Source: Victivallales bacterium (GTDB taxonomy: Bacteria; Verrucomicrobiota; Lentisphaeria; Oligosphaerales; Oligosphaeraceae). From it: a DNA stretch of 17,773 bases. The notes beneath the pieces were generated by a model. That model searched no databases, was not told the origin of the DNA, and saw only the letters and a program-made list of their open reading frames with translations. Position 1 is the stretch's first letter; every line of letters begins with the position of its first letter. Where the stretch lies: assembly GCA_017964325.1 (NCBI GenBank), contig JAGCSE010000098.1, forward strand, positions 1 through 17,773, given 5' to 3'. The position numbers and the translations under genes were made by a program. Below are positions 1 to 7,642 of this stretch, in pieces.

Positions 1-986
1 CCGACGAGGCTCTCGTCGCATGGGACGCATGGGTGGAAAATCTTGTGCTCCATTTCCGTGATCGCGTCGATGAATGGGCGATGTGGAACGAGCCGGACAT
101 TTCGAAGGAAAATTCCATGGACGCCATCGTGGATTTCAACATCCGAACGGGAACCATCGTCCGCAAGTTGGCTCCAAACAGCAAGATAGCAGGTTTTTCA
201 CTGGCCCATTCCGATGCGGCGTATTTCGAAAAATGCCTCACACAATTGAAGGAAAAAGGCGCAGACAACCTGTTCGATTCCTATATCTACCATGGATACA
301 AATACAATCCGGACGAAGCCTCGGACAATGGCCTGAAACTGAAGGCCGTACTCGCGAAGCTTGGCATTCGCGGCGTGTTGCGGCAGGGCGAGAACGGCTG
401 CCCGTCCGAAGAGACGCAGAAGTTCGCTCTGCGAGATTATCCGTGGACGGAGCTTTCACAGGCCAAGTGGGACTTGCGGCGTTTCATTGGCGATTTCTGC
501 ACGGGCGTTCATTCATCCGTCTTCACGGCGTGCGACTTCAATCATATCGGCCGTCAAATCAACCGCAAAGGACTGCTGATGGCGGATGAAAACCACAACG
601 TCATCCGCCCAAAACTGGTCTATGGCGCGATCCCGAACATGACGACGCTGTTCAATGATCTTCTGGAGCCAGCCGTCGGCATGGGTGCGATTCGCTATAG
701 CAAACAGACGCAGTTCTTTACATTTAAGAATAGAGGAAAGAAACTGGCCGTCTTCTGGGATCGCTCCAGTACCCCCTCCAATGAAACGGCGACTGGCAGT
801 GCAGACATCCTAATGAGAGATTTCGCTTTCCGTGAGCCTGTGATTATTGACGTGCTTTCCGGCAACGTCTATCAACTGCCACCAGAATCCGTCAAGAATT
901 GTGGTGAGTTTACAGTTTACACGGAAATCCCCTGTGCGGACACGCCTTTTGTTCTGTGCGATAAATTATTGGTTAACATTGGTTAA
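1..986 (+). CDS. Clan-A glycoside hydrolase (GH39-like), 5' partial
   Basis: The reading frame is open to the window edge (first full codon at 3). The GTG at 33 is therefore probably an internal codon and the true start lies upstream. Numbering from that GTG, residues 15-22 read WAMWNEPD, the strand-4 motif of clan GH-A with the acid/base Glu20. The segment LRQGENG (116-122) carries the likely nucleophile Glu120. The visible part spans the second half of the (beta/alpha)8 barrel, then a C-terminal beta-rich stretch (about 220-317) that resembles the accessory beta-sandwich of GH39-type enzymes. A retaining glycosidase acting on a plant or mucin glycan (beta-xylosidase-like) is a family-level inference; the substrate cannot be read from sequence. 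No signal peptide can be judged because the N-terminus is missing. The stop at 984-986 overlaps a sequence resembling half of the downstream TetR operator. Confidence 0.75.
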   Translation, partial: DEALVAWDAWVENLVLHFRDRVDEWAMWNEPDISKENSMDAIVDFNIRTGTIVRKLAPNSKIAGFSLAHSDAAYFEKCLTQLKEKGADNLFDSYIYHGYKYNPDEASDNGLKLKAVLAKLGIRGVLRQGENGCPSEETQKFALRDYPWTELSQAKWDLRRFIGDFCTGVHSSVFTACDFNHIGRQINRKGLLMADENHNVIRPKLVYGAIPNMTTLFNDLLEPAVGMGAIRYSKQTQFFTFKNRGKKLAVFWDRSSTPSNETATGSADILMRDFAFREPVIIDVLSGNVYQLPPESVKNCGEFTVYTEIPCADTPFVLCDKLLVNIG

Positions 987-1029
987 GAATCTGAATGAGG
1001 CGTTTTGTTAAAATGGTGTTTTGAGTGGC

Positions 1030-1057
1030 TTGAAAGTTAACGAATGTTAATTATATT
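1030..1057 (+). promoter_or_regulatory. Sigma-70-type promoter of the GNAT-tetR operon
   Basis: The -35 element TTGAAA (1030-1035) and the -10 element TATATT (1052-1057) each match the consensus at five of six bases and are 16 bases apart. Transcription would start near 1064, giving a leader of about 40 bases before the ATG at 1105. The palindrome at 1039-1067 covers the spacer and -10, so a bound repressor would exclude RNA polymerase. Confidence 0.6.
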
Positions 1058-1067
1058 AACATTCGTT
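1039..1067. promoter_or_regulatory. Perfect 13-3-13 palindrome, probable TetR operator
   Basis: The left arm AACGAATGTTAAT (1039-1051) and right arm ATTAACATTCGTT (1055-1067) are exact reverse complements around the spacer TAT. The size and two-fold symmetry suit a TetR-family dimer, and the operon it precedes encodes one (1747-2400). Overlap with the promoter implies autorepression of both genes. It is unlikely to be a terminator of the upstream hydrolase because the stem is AT-rich and no clean T-run follows (only CATATTTTT). Confidence 0.6.
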
Positions 1068-1104
1068 CATATTTTTAAGCAATGTTTTTTTAAAGGAAAA
1101 CATC

Positions 1105-1728
1105 ATGGAGAAAGAAATTCAGATTCGGCAGGAAGAGACTGTTGATTATCGTACAACGGAGAATCTAGTGCGAGAGGCGTTTTGGAATGTGTATCGTCCA
1201 GGTTGTCTGGAACATTTTGTACTTCACGAGTTTCGGCAACGTCCAGAGTTCTGCCCCGAATTGGATTTGCTCCTGTTCCGTAGAGGGGAATTGATTGGAC
1301 AAGTGATGTACGTAAATAACATTCTACGGCTTTCAACAGGCAGTGAATTGCCTATTCTAACTCTGGGCCCCATCTGCATTCATCCGAAATATCAACGACA
1401 GGGCTATGGCAAGCTGCTGCTTGACTATTCGCTTGAACTGGCCAGCAAAACCGAGGCGGCTGGCGTGTTTATGGAGGGAAACATTAGCTTCTACGGGAAG
1501 TCTGGTTTTGTGGTTGCATCCACTCTGAACATTCATTATATGGATGAACCTGCCGATGATCCTGTTCCCTATTTCCTTTGCAAAATATTGAAAAATGGTG
1601 TTTTACATTGTGGAGAGGCACGTTATCGAGTCCCGGAGGGATACTTGGTTGACGAGAAACAGGCCGAGGAGTTCGATCGTCAGTTTCCTACGAAAAAACG
1701 CCTGAGACTGCCTGGGCAACTTGTCTGA
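1105..1728 (+). CDS. GNAT-family N-acetyltransferase
   Basis: A 207-residue protein of the Gcn5-related acetyltransferase superfamily, most like the YhbS-type (COG3153) group. The acetyl-CoA-binding motif A is clear: a hydrophobic strand LTLGPICIHP (86-95) followed by the loop QRQGYG (97-102) and the helix KLLLDYSLELA. The segment ISFYGKSGF (residues about 126-134) is the usual motif B region. The ATG at 1105 is preceded by an AAAGGA ribosome-binding site. No signal peptide or membrane segment is seen, so it acts in the cytoplasm. The acceptor (small molecule, protein or drug) is unknown. It is the first gene of an operon with the TetR regulator 18 bases downstream and would share control by the palindrome at 1039-1067. 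The extra ~50-residue C-terminal tail after the GNAT core (from about 155) is basic at its end and has no motif I recognise. Confidence 0.8.
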   Translation: MEKEIQIRQEETVDYRTTENLVREAFWNVYRPGCLEHFVLHEFRQRPEFCPELDLLLFRRGELIGQVMYVNNILRLSTGSELPILTLGPICIHPKYQRQGYGKLLLDYSLELASKTEAAGVFMEGNISFYGKSGFVVASTLNIHYMDEPADDPVPYFLCKILKNGVLHCGEARYRVPEGYLVDEKQAEEFDRQFPTKKRLRLPGQLV

Positions 1729-1746
1729 AAATGAGAGGAAGATACG

Positions 1747-2400
1747 GTGCGAAAGACAAAGGAACTAATTTTGCAGACGGCGCTCCGCCTATTTTCCCAA
1801 AAAGGCTTCGAGGGAGTTAGTGTACGGGACATGGCAGGGGAACTGGAGCTTACCGCCCCTGCGCTTTATGTCCATTTCAAGAACAAGCAGGAGATTTTGG
1901 AGGCTATTTTGATGCGGATGGAGGAACGGGATGCCGAACTATCCTCTCAAGACAGTGTTCCTTCCATGTCTTTTGAGAAAGCTCCAGAAGCATATATCCA
2001 TGTAGAAATGTCACGCTTGGAGGCTTTTACGCTGGATATCTTCCGATATTGGACGGAGGACGAATTCGCCGTCTGTTTTCGCCATCTATTGACCATTGAG
2101 CAGTATCGAGACGAGCGTTTCGCAGCATTGTTCCAGCAATATTTAGGCCGTGGTGTCATTCAATATCTGGAAGATATCTTCAGGTTAAATTTTCCTTGTG
2201 GCGATTCACATCAGATGGCGCTGGCATACTTTGCGCCGATACCCTTTTTTATGGGCCAATATGATGTAACAACGACAAAGAAAGGCAGGGCGGAAATCGT
2301 TCTGGCTCTGCAAAATCATTTGCGGGAGTTTATGTGTAGGCTGCCTGGAGATCCTATAACTCCCAAGCCAACAATTAAAAACATTGAAAAGAACGCTTGA
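1747..2400 (+). CDS. TetR/AcrR-family transcriptional regulator
   Basis: A 217-residue protein starting at GTG (1747) with AGAGG at 1734-1738, eight bases upstream. Residues about 4-52 form the standard TetR N-terminal domain: helix 1 with TALRLFSQKGFEGVSVRDMA, then the helix-turn-helix ending in the signature segment LTAPALYVHFKNKQEIL. The C-terminal domain (about 55-217) is helical and aromatic-rich, as expected for ligand binding and dimerisation, but I do not recognise its subfamily or ligand. It probably represses its own operon through the palindrome at 1039-1067. The inverted repeat downstream (2449-2487) has a different sequence and is not an obvious second site for it. Confidence 0.88.
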   Translation: MRKTKELILQTALRLFSQKGFEGVSVRDMAGELELTAPALYVHFKNKQEILEAILMRMEERDAELSSQDSVPSMSFEKAPEAYIHVEMSRLEAFTLDIFRYWTEDEFAVCFRHLLTIEQYRDERFAALFQQYLGRGVIQYLEDIFRLNFPCGDSHQMALAYFAPIPFFMGQYDVTTTKKGRAEIVLALQNHLREFMCRLPGDPITPKPTIKNIEKNA

Positions 2401-2448
2401 AAAAATATGAAATGCAGATATAAAGTAATAAAATGGACAATTGTAGGC

Positions 2449-2487
2449 AAACATCAAAAGATTTGAAGCATATATATTTTGATGTTT
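2449..2487. repeat. 11-bp inverted repeat upstream of the glycyl-radical enzyme gene
   Basis: AAACATCAAAA (2449-2459) and TTTTGATGTTT (2477-2487) are perfect reverse complements separated by 17 bases. It could be a weak terminator of tetR (the stem is AT-rich and TATT follows, without a strong T-run). Alternatively it is an operator for the downstream gene, since its right arm ends 10 bases before a perfect -10 box. The sequence does not decide between these. Confidence 0.45.
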
Positions 2488-2502
2488 TATTAAAAATATA
2501 AT
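2475..2502 (+). promoter_or_regulatory. Probable promoter of the glycyl-radical enzyme gene
   Basis: A perfect -10 hexamer TATAAT lies at 2497-2502. No good -35 is at the right distance (the best is AT-rich TATTTT at 2475-2480), so activation by a regulator is possible. The start would be near 2509, leaving a leader of only about 13 bases with no convincing Shine-Dalgarno before the ATG at 2522. The right arm of the inverted repeat lies inside the promoter. Confidence 0.35.
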
Positions 2503-2521
2503 CAATGCGTATGATAAAACC

Positions 2522-4501
2522 ATGAAACGTGAAACAATAGAAACATTGGCGAGGTTGCGGCGGAAAGTCTTGGATTCGGACAACCAGGCTTGTTTTATCG
2601 AGCGTGAAGAACTGTTGCGCAAATATGCTTCAAAGGTGCTGAGTCAACCGCTAGAGGAACGCTATCGCGTTGAGTTTGAATTGCTAATGGATAATCTATC
2701 GACGCCGATTGACGATGATGACGTTTTCGCAGGCAGGATGCTGGAAGGGCGTTGGACGTATAAGGAAGGCTTCAGCCGCAACGGTTTGTCGTCGCCAGGC
2801 CATATCACATTGGCTGTTGAACGTGTGCTGAAGATTGGGCTGCAAGGGATTGCAGAAGAAACAGCGCAAAACGCAGAACGGATTGGAACGGTTGAGGCGC
2901 TGTATTTTTCACGACAGACGACGGCTTGCGTGGAAGCCATACGGCGTTACTGCCTGCGTTATGCAGGCATGGCGGAATCGATGGGCAAGAAGGAGATGGC
3001 GCGGGCGTTGCGGCAGGTGCCGTATGGACCTGCGTATGATTTGTTTTCGGCATTGCAGTCGGTGTGGATGTTGCAGTTTATTTGCAGCACGATTTGCGCC
3101 GCGCGTGATTTCGCGCCAGGTCGTCTGGATATCTGTCTTGCACCATATTGCAATGGTGACCGTGAGAGGATGACGGAGCTGTTTGCGTTTTTTCTGATGA
3201 AATTCAACGAAATCACGGGGACGTGCACGGACAATTATCTTCGGAAGCCAGTGCCGTGCGTCGCAAGCAAGCAATACATTACGCTTGGACCGGAATATAA
3301 TATCATTGACGAACTGTTGGTTGAAGCGGCATCGGAAGTGCAACTGCCGCAACCGATTCTGAATTTCCGTATAGGAAAGGACTATGGGCTGGCGGCGAAG
3401 GCGGCGCATCTGCTTGGACCACAATGCAATTTCTTTAACGACAATTTGATAACTAATAAATTACTCAATAGTGGAATTTTGCCTGCTGATGCCGTTAATT
3501 ATTCATTCACGGCGTGCAACCGTGTGGACCTGCCAGGGCGGCTGTACAATATTATGCAGCGGATTGATTCCTTCACGGACAGTTGCGGATGGTTCTATCG
3601 AGCGATGATGGAGGCGGATGATGTAGGGGGCGTGCTTCCGAAACTGCGGGAGGTTGCCCATGTGGAAATCATCAACATGATGAATGGTCGCAAATCACCT
3701 TATTCCAAGGGATTATGCTTTCATTTTGAATCGCTATTCATCGATAGCTGTGTTCAAAGCTGTAAAGATATTTGGCGGAAAGGCGCGGAAAACTACCGCT
3801 GGTTACATTTGATGTTCATGGGAATCGGCACGATGGCGGACAGTCTTGTTGCGTTGGAAAAACTGAGCGAACGCTACAACTATGCTGAAATCAAGGAGAT
3901 ATTGCGTTCTGACTATGACGGTTATGAAGCGTTGCGGCAGGAAATCATTCGTGATTTTCCCAAATATGGGAATGGTGACAAAACGGTCGATTCCAAGGCC
4001 GCAGAAATCGGCAACTTGCTCATCGACGTGTTTGAGGAAGCGGCTCGGGAAGAAGGCTATCTGGCCATGCCGTCGTTCTATTCGCTGACGTTGCATCGCG
4101 ACTATGGCCTGCACATTGGCGCGACACCGAACGGCCGGAAGGCAGGCACGCCGATCAGCGAAAATCAGTCACCAACGTATGGCGCGGATCATCATAGCCC
4201 GACGGCGCTGTTGCAAAGTGTTGCGTCGCTGCCGCTTAAACGTTGCATCTGCGGCGGGCTGAATCTGAAATTCGGCTTCAAACCGTCAGAGGAGACGCTT
4301 GAAGCGATGATGAAAAGCTATTTTGCAATGGGCGGACAGCATCTCGGTTTCACGATGGTCAACCGCGAGACATTGGAAAAAGCGCGGCAGCATCCGGAGG
4401 AATACCGGACGCTTCTCGTGCGCAAGACGGGATTTTCGGAATACTTCATCGCGTTATCCCCTGCGGAGCAACAGGATATGATTGACCGGACAGAGTATTG
4501 A
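2522..4501 (+). CDS. Divergent glycyl-radical enzyme (pyruvate formate-lyase superfamily)
   Basis: A 659-residue protein with the PFL-type fold signatures. The segment GATPNGRKAGTPISENQSP (533-551) and the C-terminal run HPEEY...RTEY (624-659) are characteristic of the family. The glycyl-radical loop is VRKTGFSEYF (633-642) with the candidate radical Gly637. The usual R-[IVT]-[CSA]-G-Y pattern is altered to R-K-T-G-F, so the loop is degenerate but keeps Arg and Gly. The thiyl cysteine aligns with TACNRVDLPG (330-339), that is Cys332. The family eliminases have GCVE here, so the catalytic Glu two residues after Cys is an Arg (334). The protein is about 100-150 residues shorter than typical members, mainly N-terminal. 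No radical-SAM activating enzyme is encoded in the window, so an activase would have to act from elsewhere. The reaction cannot be assigned; it lacks the PFL Cys-Cys pair. Cytoplasmic and oxygen-sensitive if active. Confidence 0.8.
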   Translation: MKRETIETLARLRRKVLDSDNQACFIEREELLRKYASKVLSQPLEERYRVEFELLMDNLSTPIDDDDVFAGRMLEGRWTYKEGFSRNGLSSPGHITLAVERVLKIGLQGIAEETAQNAERIGTVEALYFSRQTTACVEAIRRYCLRYAGMAESMGKKEMARALRQVPYGPAYDLFSALQSVWMLQFICSTICAARDFAPGRLDICLAPYCNGDRERMTELFAFFLMKFNEITGTCTDNYLRKPVPCVASKQYITLGPEYNIIDELLVEAASEVQLPQPILNFRIGKDYGLAAKAAHLLGPQCNFFNDNLITNKLLNSGILPADAVNYSFTACNRVDLPGRLYNIMQRIDSFTDSCGWFYRAMMEADDVGGVLPKLREVAHVEIINMMNGRKSPYSKGLCFHFESLFIDSCVQSCKDIWRKGAENYRWLHLMFMGIGTMADSLVALEKLSERYNYAEIKEILRSDYDGYEALRQEIIRDFPKYGNGDKTVDSKAAEIGNLLIDVFEEAAREEGYLAMPSFYSLTLHRDYGLHIGATPNGRKAGTPISENQSPTYGADHHSPTALLQSVASLPLKRCICGGLNLKFGFKPSEETLEAMMKSYFAMGGQHLGFTMVNRETLEKARQHPEEYRTLLVRKTGFSEYFIALSPAEQQDMIDRTEY

Positions 4502-4522
4502 TTCCGTTTACGGAGAAGATTT

Positions 4523-5692
4523 TTATTTGAGCAAGGCGTCTTTCAGACGGTTCAGCGCTTCCATGAGATTGGAACGCGGTGTGCCAATGTTGAGACGCAT
4601 GAAGCCTTCGCCTCCAGGACCGAACATCTCGCCGTCGTTCAGGGCGAGATGCGCCTTGTTGATGAAGAAATCGTTCAGTTGCTCATGGTTCATGCCGAGG
4701 CCGCGGCAATCAAGCCAGACCAGGAAGGAGGCCTGTGGCCGCAAGGCCTTGATGCCGGGGAGGTCTTTTTCGCAGAAACGGATGACGAAATCTATGTTGT
4801 CCTGCAGGTAGGCGATCATTTTCCGCCGCCATTGTTCGCCATGCTGGAAGGCGGCGACAGCGACGATCGGGGAGAACATCGGCGGTTCGCTGAATTCGTT
4901 CATCTCCAACCAATCGAAGAACTTATGGCGAATCTTATCATCGGGAACAATGGCATACGCGCTGACGACGCCCGCGATGTTGAACGTTTTCGTGGGGGCC
5001 GCCAGCGTGATGCTGTTGTGGGCGGCGGCTTCCGAGACGGAAGCAAACGGAATGTGTTTGTTGTCCCATAACGCCATGTCGCAGTGGATTTCGTCGGAAA
5101 CGACAAGGATGTGATGCTCCAGGCAGAAATCCGCCAGTTTGACGAGCGTGTCGCGATCCCACACGACACCGCCCGGATTGTGCGGATTGCAGAGGATCAT
5201 CATCCGGCATTTGTCATCGACGATAGATGCAAGATGTTCAAAATCAATATGATAGATTCCGTCATCGTCAAGCTTGAGCGGATTTACGACGACCTGGCGT
5301 CCGTTGCCTTCCGGCGTGATGCGGAAATGGTGATAGACGGGAGTCTGGATGATGACTTTCTCATCAGGCTTCGTGAAGACATTGACGGCGAAGCCGATGC
5401 CTTTAACGACACCTGGAATGAACGTCAGCCAGTCTTCAGAGATATCCCATCCATGATGATCCTTCGTCCATTTCGCGACAGTCGGCCACAATTCCGGCGG
5501 TGTTACTGTGTAACCTAAGATGGGATGCTGGAGACGCTTGTGGATAGCATCGATAATGAAATCAGGCGAGGCGAAATCCATGTCCGCAACCCATAATGGG
5601 AGGAGGTCGTCCCGTCCATAGCGTTCTTTCAGGACTTCCTGTTTCAATGAACCGGTATTGCTTCTGTCTATGACTGTGTCGAATATGCTCAT
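4523..5692 (-). CDS. MalY/PatB-type PLP aminotransferase or cystathionine beta-lyase
   Basis: A 389-residue fold-type I PLP enzyme, the usual length for the MalY/PatB subgroup. The start MSIFDTVIDRSNTGSLKQE and LLPLWVADMDF (30-40) are typical of that group. The Schiff-base lysine is Lys235 in APTKTFNIAG. The pyridine-ring Asp200 lies in SDEIHCD, NPHNPGG is at 169-175, and the carboxylate-binding arginine is probably Arg366 or Arg373 in FMRLNIGTPR. The expected activity is C-S beta-elimination of cystathionine or cysteine conjugates to pyruvate, ammonia and a thiol; some homologues are aminotransferases. Cytoplasmic dimer by family. It is transcribed alone, convergent with the glycyl-radical enzyme gene, 21 bases between the two stops. 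The ATG at 5692 has only a weak AAGAA-type ribosome-binding site. Confidence 0.85.
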   Translation of the reverse strand: MSIFDTVIDRSNTGSLKQEVLKERYGRDDLLPLWVADMDFASPDFIIDAIHKRLQHPILGYTVTPPELWPTVAKWTKDHHGWDISEDWLTFIPGVVKGIGFAVNVFTKPDEKVIIQTPVYHHFRITPEGNGRQVVVNPLKLDDDGIYHIDFEHLASIVDDKCRMMILCNPHNPGGVVWDRDTLVKLADFCLEHHILVVSDEIHCDMALWDNKHIPFASVSEAAAHNSITLAAPTKTFNIAGVVSAYAIVPDDKIRHKFFDWLEMNEFSEPPMFSPIVAVAAFQHGEQWRRKMIAYLQDNIDFVIRFCEKDLPGIKALRPQASFLVWLDCRGLGMNHEQLNDFFINKAHLALNDGEMFGPGGEGFMRLNIGTPRSNLMEALNRLKDALLK

Positions 5693-5730
5693 GATGTTCT
5701 TTTGACTTAAGATGAAATGCGATGGCTATT

Positions 5731-5758
5731 AAGATAATGGTGATATTTGGTGTTGCAA
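5731..5758 (-). promoter_or_regulatory. Possible promoter of the MalY/PatB gene
   Basis: On the minus strand TTGCAA (5753-5758) and TATCTT (5731-5736) are separated by 16 bases, which would put a start about 30 bases before the ATG at 5692. Both elements are four or five of six matches in AT-rich DNA, so this is only suggestive. Confidence 0.3.
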
Positions 5759-5871
5759 ATAAATACATGTTTTATTGATGCTGGTGCTGTTAGCTGATTA
5801 TGATTATTAGAGAAGAAAAATCATCTATATTATTACAATATGGGTATCTAGTTGACGTAAACAAAATCTGA

Positions 5872-6385
5872 TTTATATTATATGAAAAAGACGCATACCC
5901 CAAAAACACAAAGGATTTCGAAAAGAGGTTCAAAAATGATGAAAGTTATCTAACGTATATTTATACCTTAAGGTTACCTGATGGATTAGTCTGTCCCTCT
6001 TGGCAACCAAGACGCAAGACTTGGCTTACATCAAAAGGAAAAGTCAAATGCGTTGATTGTGGAAGAAAACGTTTCAGTGTTATCAGGTATTGTACTCCAT
6101 GATTTACATATATTTCTCCTCATTTAGGTAAGAATCATGTGGCATCTTTGTCTTCCAAAAAATAGACTTAATGCTTTGGGGATGCAATGGTCGCTGGGCA
6201 TAGGAACTTACCAGGCATCATGGCTTTGCCTGCACAAGTTTTGCAAGGCGATGATTCATCCTGGACGCGAGGGATTGGAAGGCATTGTGGAGGATGAGGA
6301 AGCCTTCATTGGTGAGGAAAGGGAAGGAAGGAGAGGACGCGGTGTTGACGGGAAAAAACTTACAGGGGTGGCAATCGAAGACAAA
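5872..6385 (+). pseudogene. Decayed IS1595-family transposase
   Basis: Two fragments in different frames together resemble an IS1595-family (ISXO2-like) transposase. The first (5872-6102, stop TGA at 6100) reads YPKNTKDFEKRF, LRLPDGLVCPSW and CVDCGRKRFSV, which is the N-terminal zinc-ribbon region. One cysteine of the CPxC pair has become Trp. After a frameshift of net about 5 missing bases, the second fragment (from 6128, ATG at 6137) reads LGIGTYQASWLCLHK, AMIHPGREGLEGIVEDEEAFIG and GRRGRGVDGKK. The first catalytic Asp of VEVDETYxG is lost (EDEEAF). The rest of the catalytic domain is missing. A sequence GGGTATCTAGTTGACG at about 5842 could be a worn left end, but I see no matching right end. 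It is not expected to be functional. Confidence 0.7.
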
Positions 6386-6652
6386 ATTTATAGAGAATTG
6401 GGATCGTTGACGTTTGGAACATACCTAATTATCGTGCATCCATTGGTGTGGAGACGTTTTGTGAACTGGCATATTGATAATTTATCCTTGGGAGGATTTC
6501 TGCTTTTATTTGCAGGACTGTTGGCTGGTATGCAGGCAGGTTCTTTTATTATTGAAGCAGCACGACAGTTTGTTTTCAAGATTCTATCCTCCAATTGTGC
6601 TTTTTTATGGATTAAAATAATACATAATAAAAGAAATACTCATTTCAAATAA
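6377..6652 (+). pseudogene. 3' remnant of an acyltransferase-3 (OafA/WecH-like) gene, fused to the transposase fragment
   Basis: After the transposase similarity ends (near residue 81 of the frame starting at 6137) the same frame continues as LGSLTFGTYLIIVHPLV. This resembles the YLIHP segment near the end of membrane acyltransferase-3 proteins. A hydrophobic helix (LGGFLLLFAGLLAGMQAG) and a basic C-terminal tail follow. Only the last one or two membrane segments would remain; no 5' part of such a gene is present upstream. The family typically O-acetylates surface polysaccharides, which fits the gtr genes immediately downstream. The assignment rests on a short motif and could be wrong; the tail is otherwise an unidentified membrane fragment. 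Confidence 0.4.
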
Positions 6653-6704
6653 TATATTTATTAATGAACGTTATCTTTTCCAGCTAAGGACAAATGTGTA
6701 AATA

Positions 6705-7625
6705 ATGACAAAATTACTCTCTATAATCATTCCATCGTTCAATGAAGAGGCTATGATTGAACAAACCGCGAGAACCATATCCTCCATATTACAAAAAGAG
6801 AATATTGAATTTGAACTGATTTTTGTTGATGACGGCTCCAAGGATGATACGTGGAGAAAAATACTTCATGTGTCAGAGCTTGATTCCAGGTGCCATGGTA
6901 TCCATTTTTCCAGAAACTTCGGTAAAGAAGCGGCGATTTCGGCTGGATTAGATTATATGAAAGGTGATGCAGCTGTGATTATTGATTGTGACTTGCAACA
7001 TCCTCCAGAAAAGATAGTGGACATGTACAAGCTTTGGAACGAAGATGGTTATGAAGTCGTGGAAGCAGTCAAGAGAACTCGTGGAGATGAATCTTTTCTT
7101 CATAGATGTTTTGCCAATTTATTTTATAAAATGATTAGTGCCTCCACTGGCATTGACATGATGCGTTCATCGGATTATAAGCTGCTTGACCGGTCCGTTG
7201 TTGACGTACTGAGGCAGATGAAGGAGATTCACTCGTTTTTCCGTGCGCAATCTTTTTGGATCGGTGGGAAGGCGACGCAAATTGAGTTTGATGTGGCGGA
7301 GAGGACTGCTGGAGCTTCCAAATGGTCAATGTTATCATTAGTAAAATATGCAATCTCCAATGTTACTTCGTTTTCTGCGGCCCCATTGTATTTAGTTACG
7401 ATTATGGGAGTAATTTTTTTGGTGATTGCTATCATATTTGGTGGTATCGCCTTGGTTCAAAAGATCATGGGAATAGCTTTAACAGGATTCACGACCGTTA
7501 TTCTCCTGTTATTGATTGCAAATAGTTTTTTGATGATAAGTCTTGGAATTATTGGTTACTATATGGGAAAAATGTATGACGAAATAAAAAAGCGTCCAAG
7601 GTATATTGTCTCAAAACAGTGTTAA
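6705..7625 (+). CDS. gtrB: GtrB-type undecaprenyl-phosphate glycosyltransferase (GT2)
   Basis: A 306-residue GT-A fold family 2 enzyme of the GtrB/dolichol-phosphate mannosyltransferase-like group. SIIIPSFNEE (6-15), VDDGS (41-45) and the metal/nucleotide motif DCDLQHPP (94-101) are intact. Two C-terminal membrane helices (about 226-251 and 258-287) are followed by the conserved RPRYIV tail (297-302). It should transfer a sugar from UDP-sugar (glucose in the model systems) to undecaprenyl phosphate on the cytoplasmic face. AAGGA at 6686-6690 lies 14 bases before the ATG, an unusually long spacing, so initiation may be weak. It is the first gene of the set with gtrA 17 bases downstream. The coding DNA is much more AT-rich than the flanking metabolic genes, consistent with horizontal acquisition. 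Confidence 0.88.
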   Translation: MTKLLSIIIPSFNEEAMIEQTARTISSILQKENIEFELIFVDDGSKDDTWRKILHVSELDSRCHGIHFSRNFGKEAAISAGLDYMKGDAAVIIDCDLQHPPEKIVDMYKLWNEDGYEVVEAVKRTRGDESFLHRCFANLFYKMISASTGIDMMRSSDYKLLDRSVVDVLRQMKEIHSFFRAQSFWIGGKATQIEFDVAERTAGASKWSMLSLVKYAISNVTSFSAAPLYLVTIMGVIFLVIAIIFGGIALVQKIMGIALTGFTTVILLLLIANSFLMISLGIIGYYMGKMYDEIKKRPRYIVSKQC

Positions 7626-7642
7626 AGATTTAATGTAGTTTT

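Noticed and set aside
4503..4520. TCCG-TTTA-CGGA hairpin followed by a short T-run between the convergent genes
   Set aside because: The stem is only four base pairs and the T-run starts four bases later; too weak to call a terminator.
4537..4552. CGTCT-TTC-AGACG hairpin near the 3' end of the MalY/PatB gene
   Set aside because: It lies inside coding sequence and no T-run follows on the minus strand.
5842..5857. Possible left terminal inverted repeat of the IS1595 element
   Set aside because: No matching right end is found between 6380 and 6705, so the element boundary cannot be supported.
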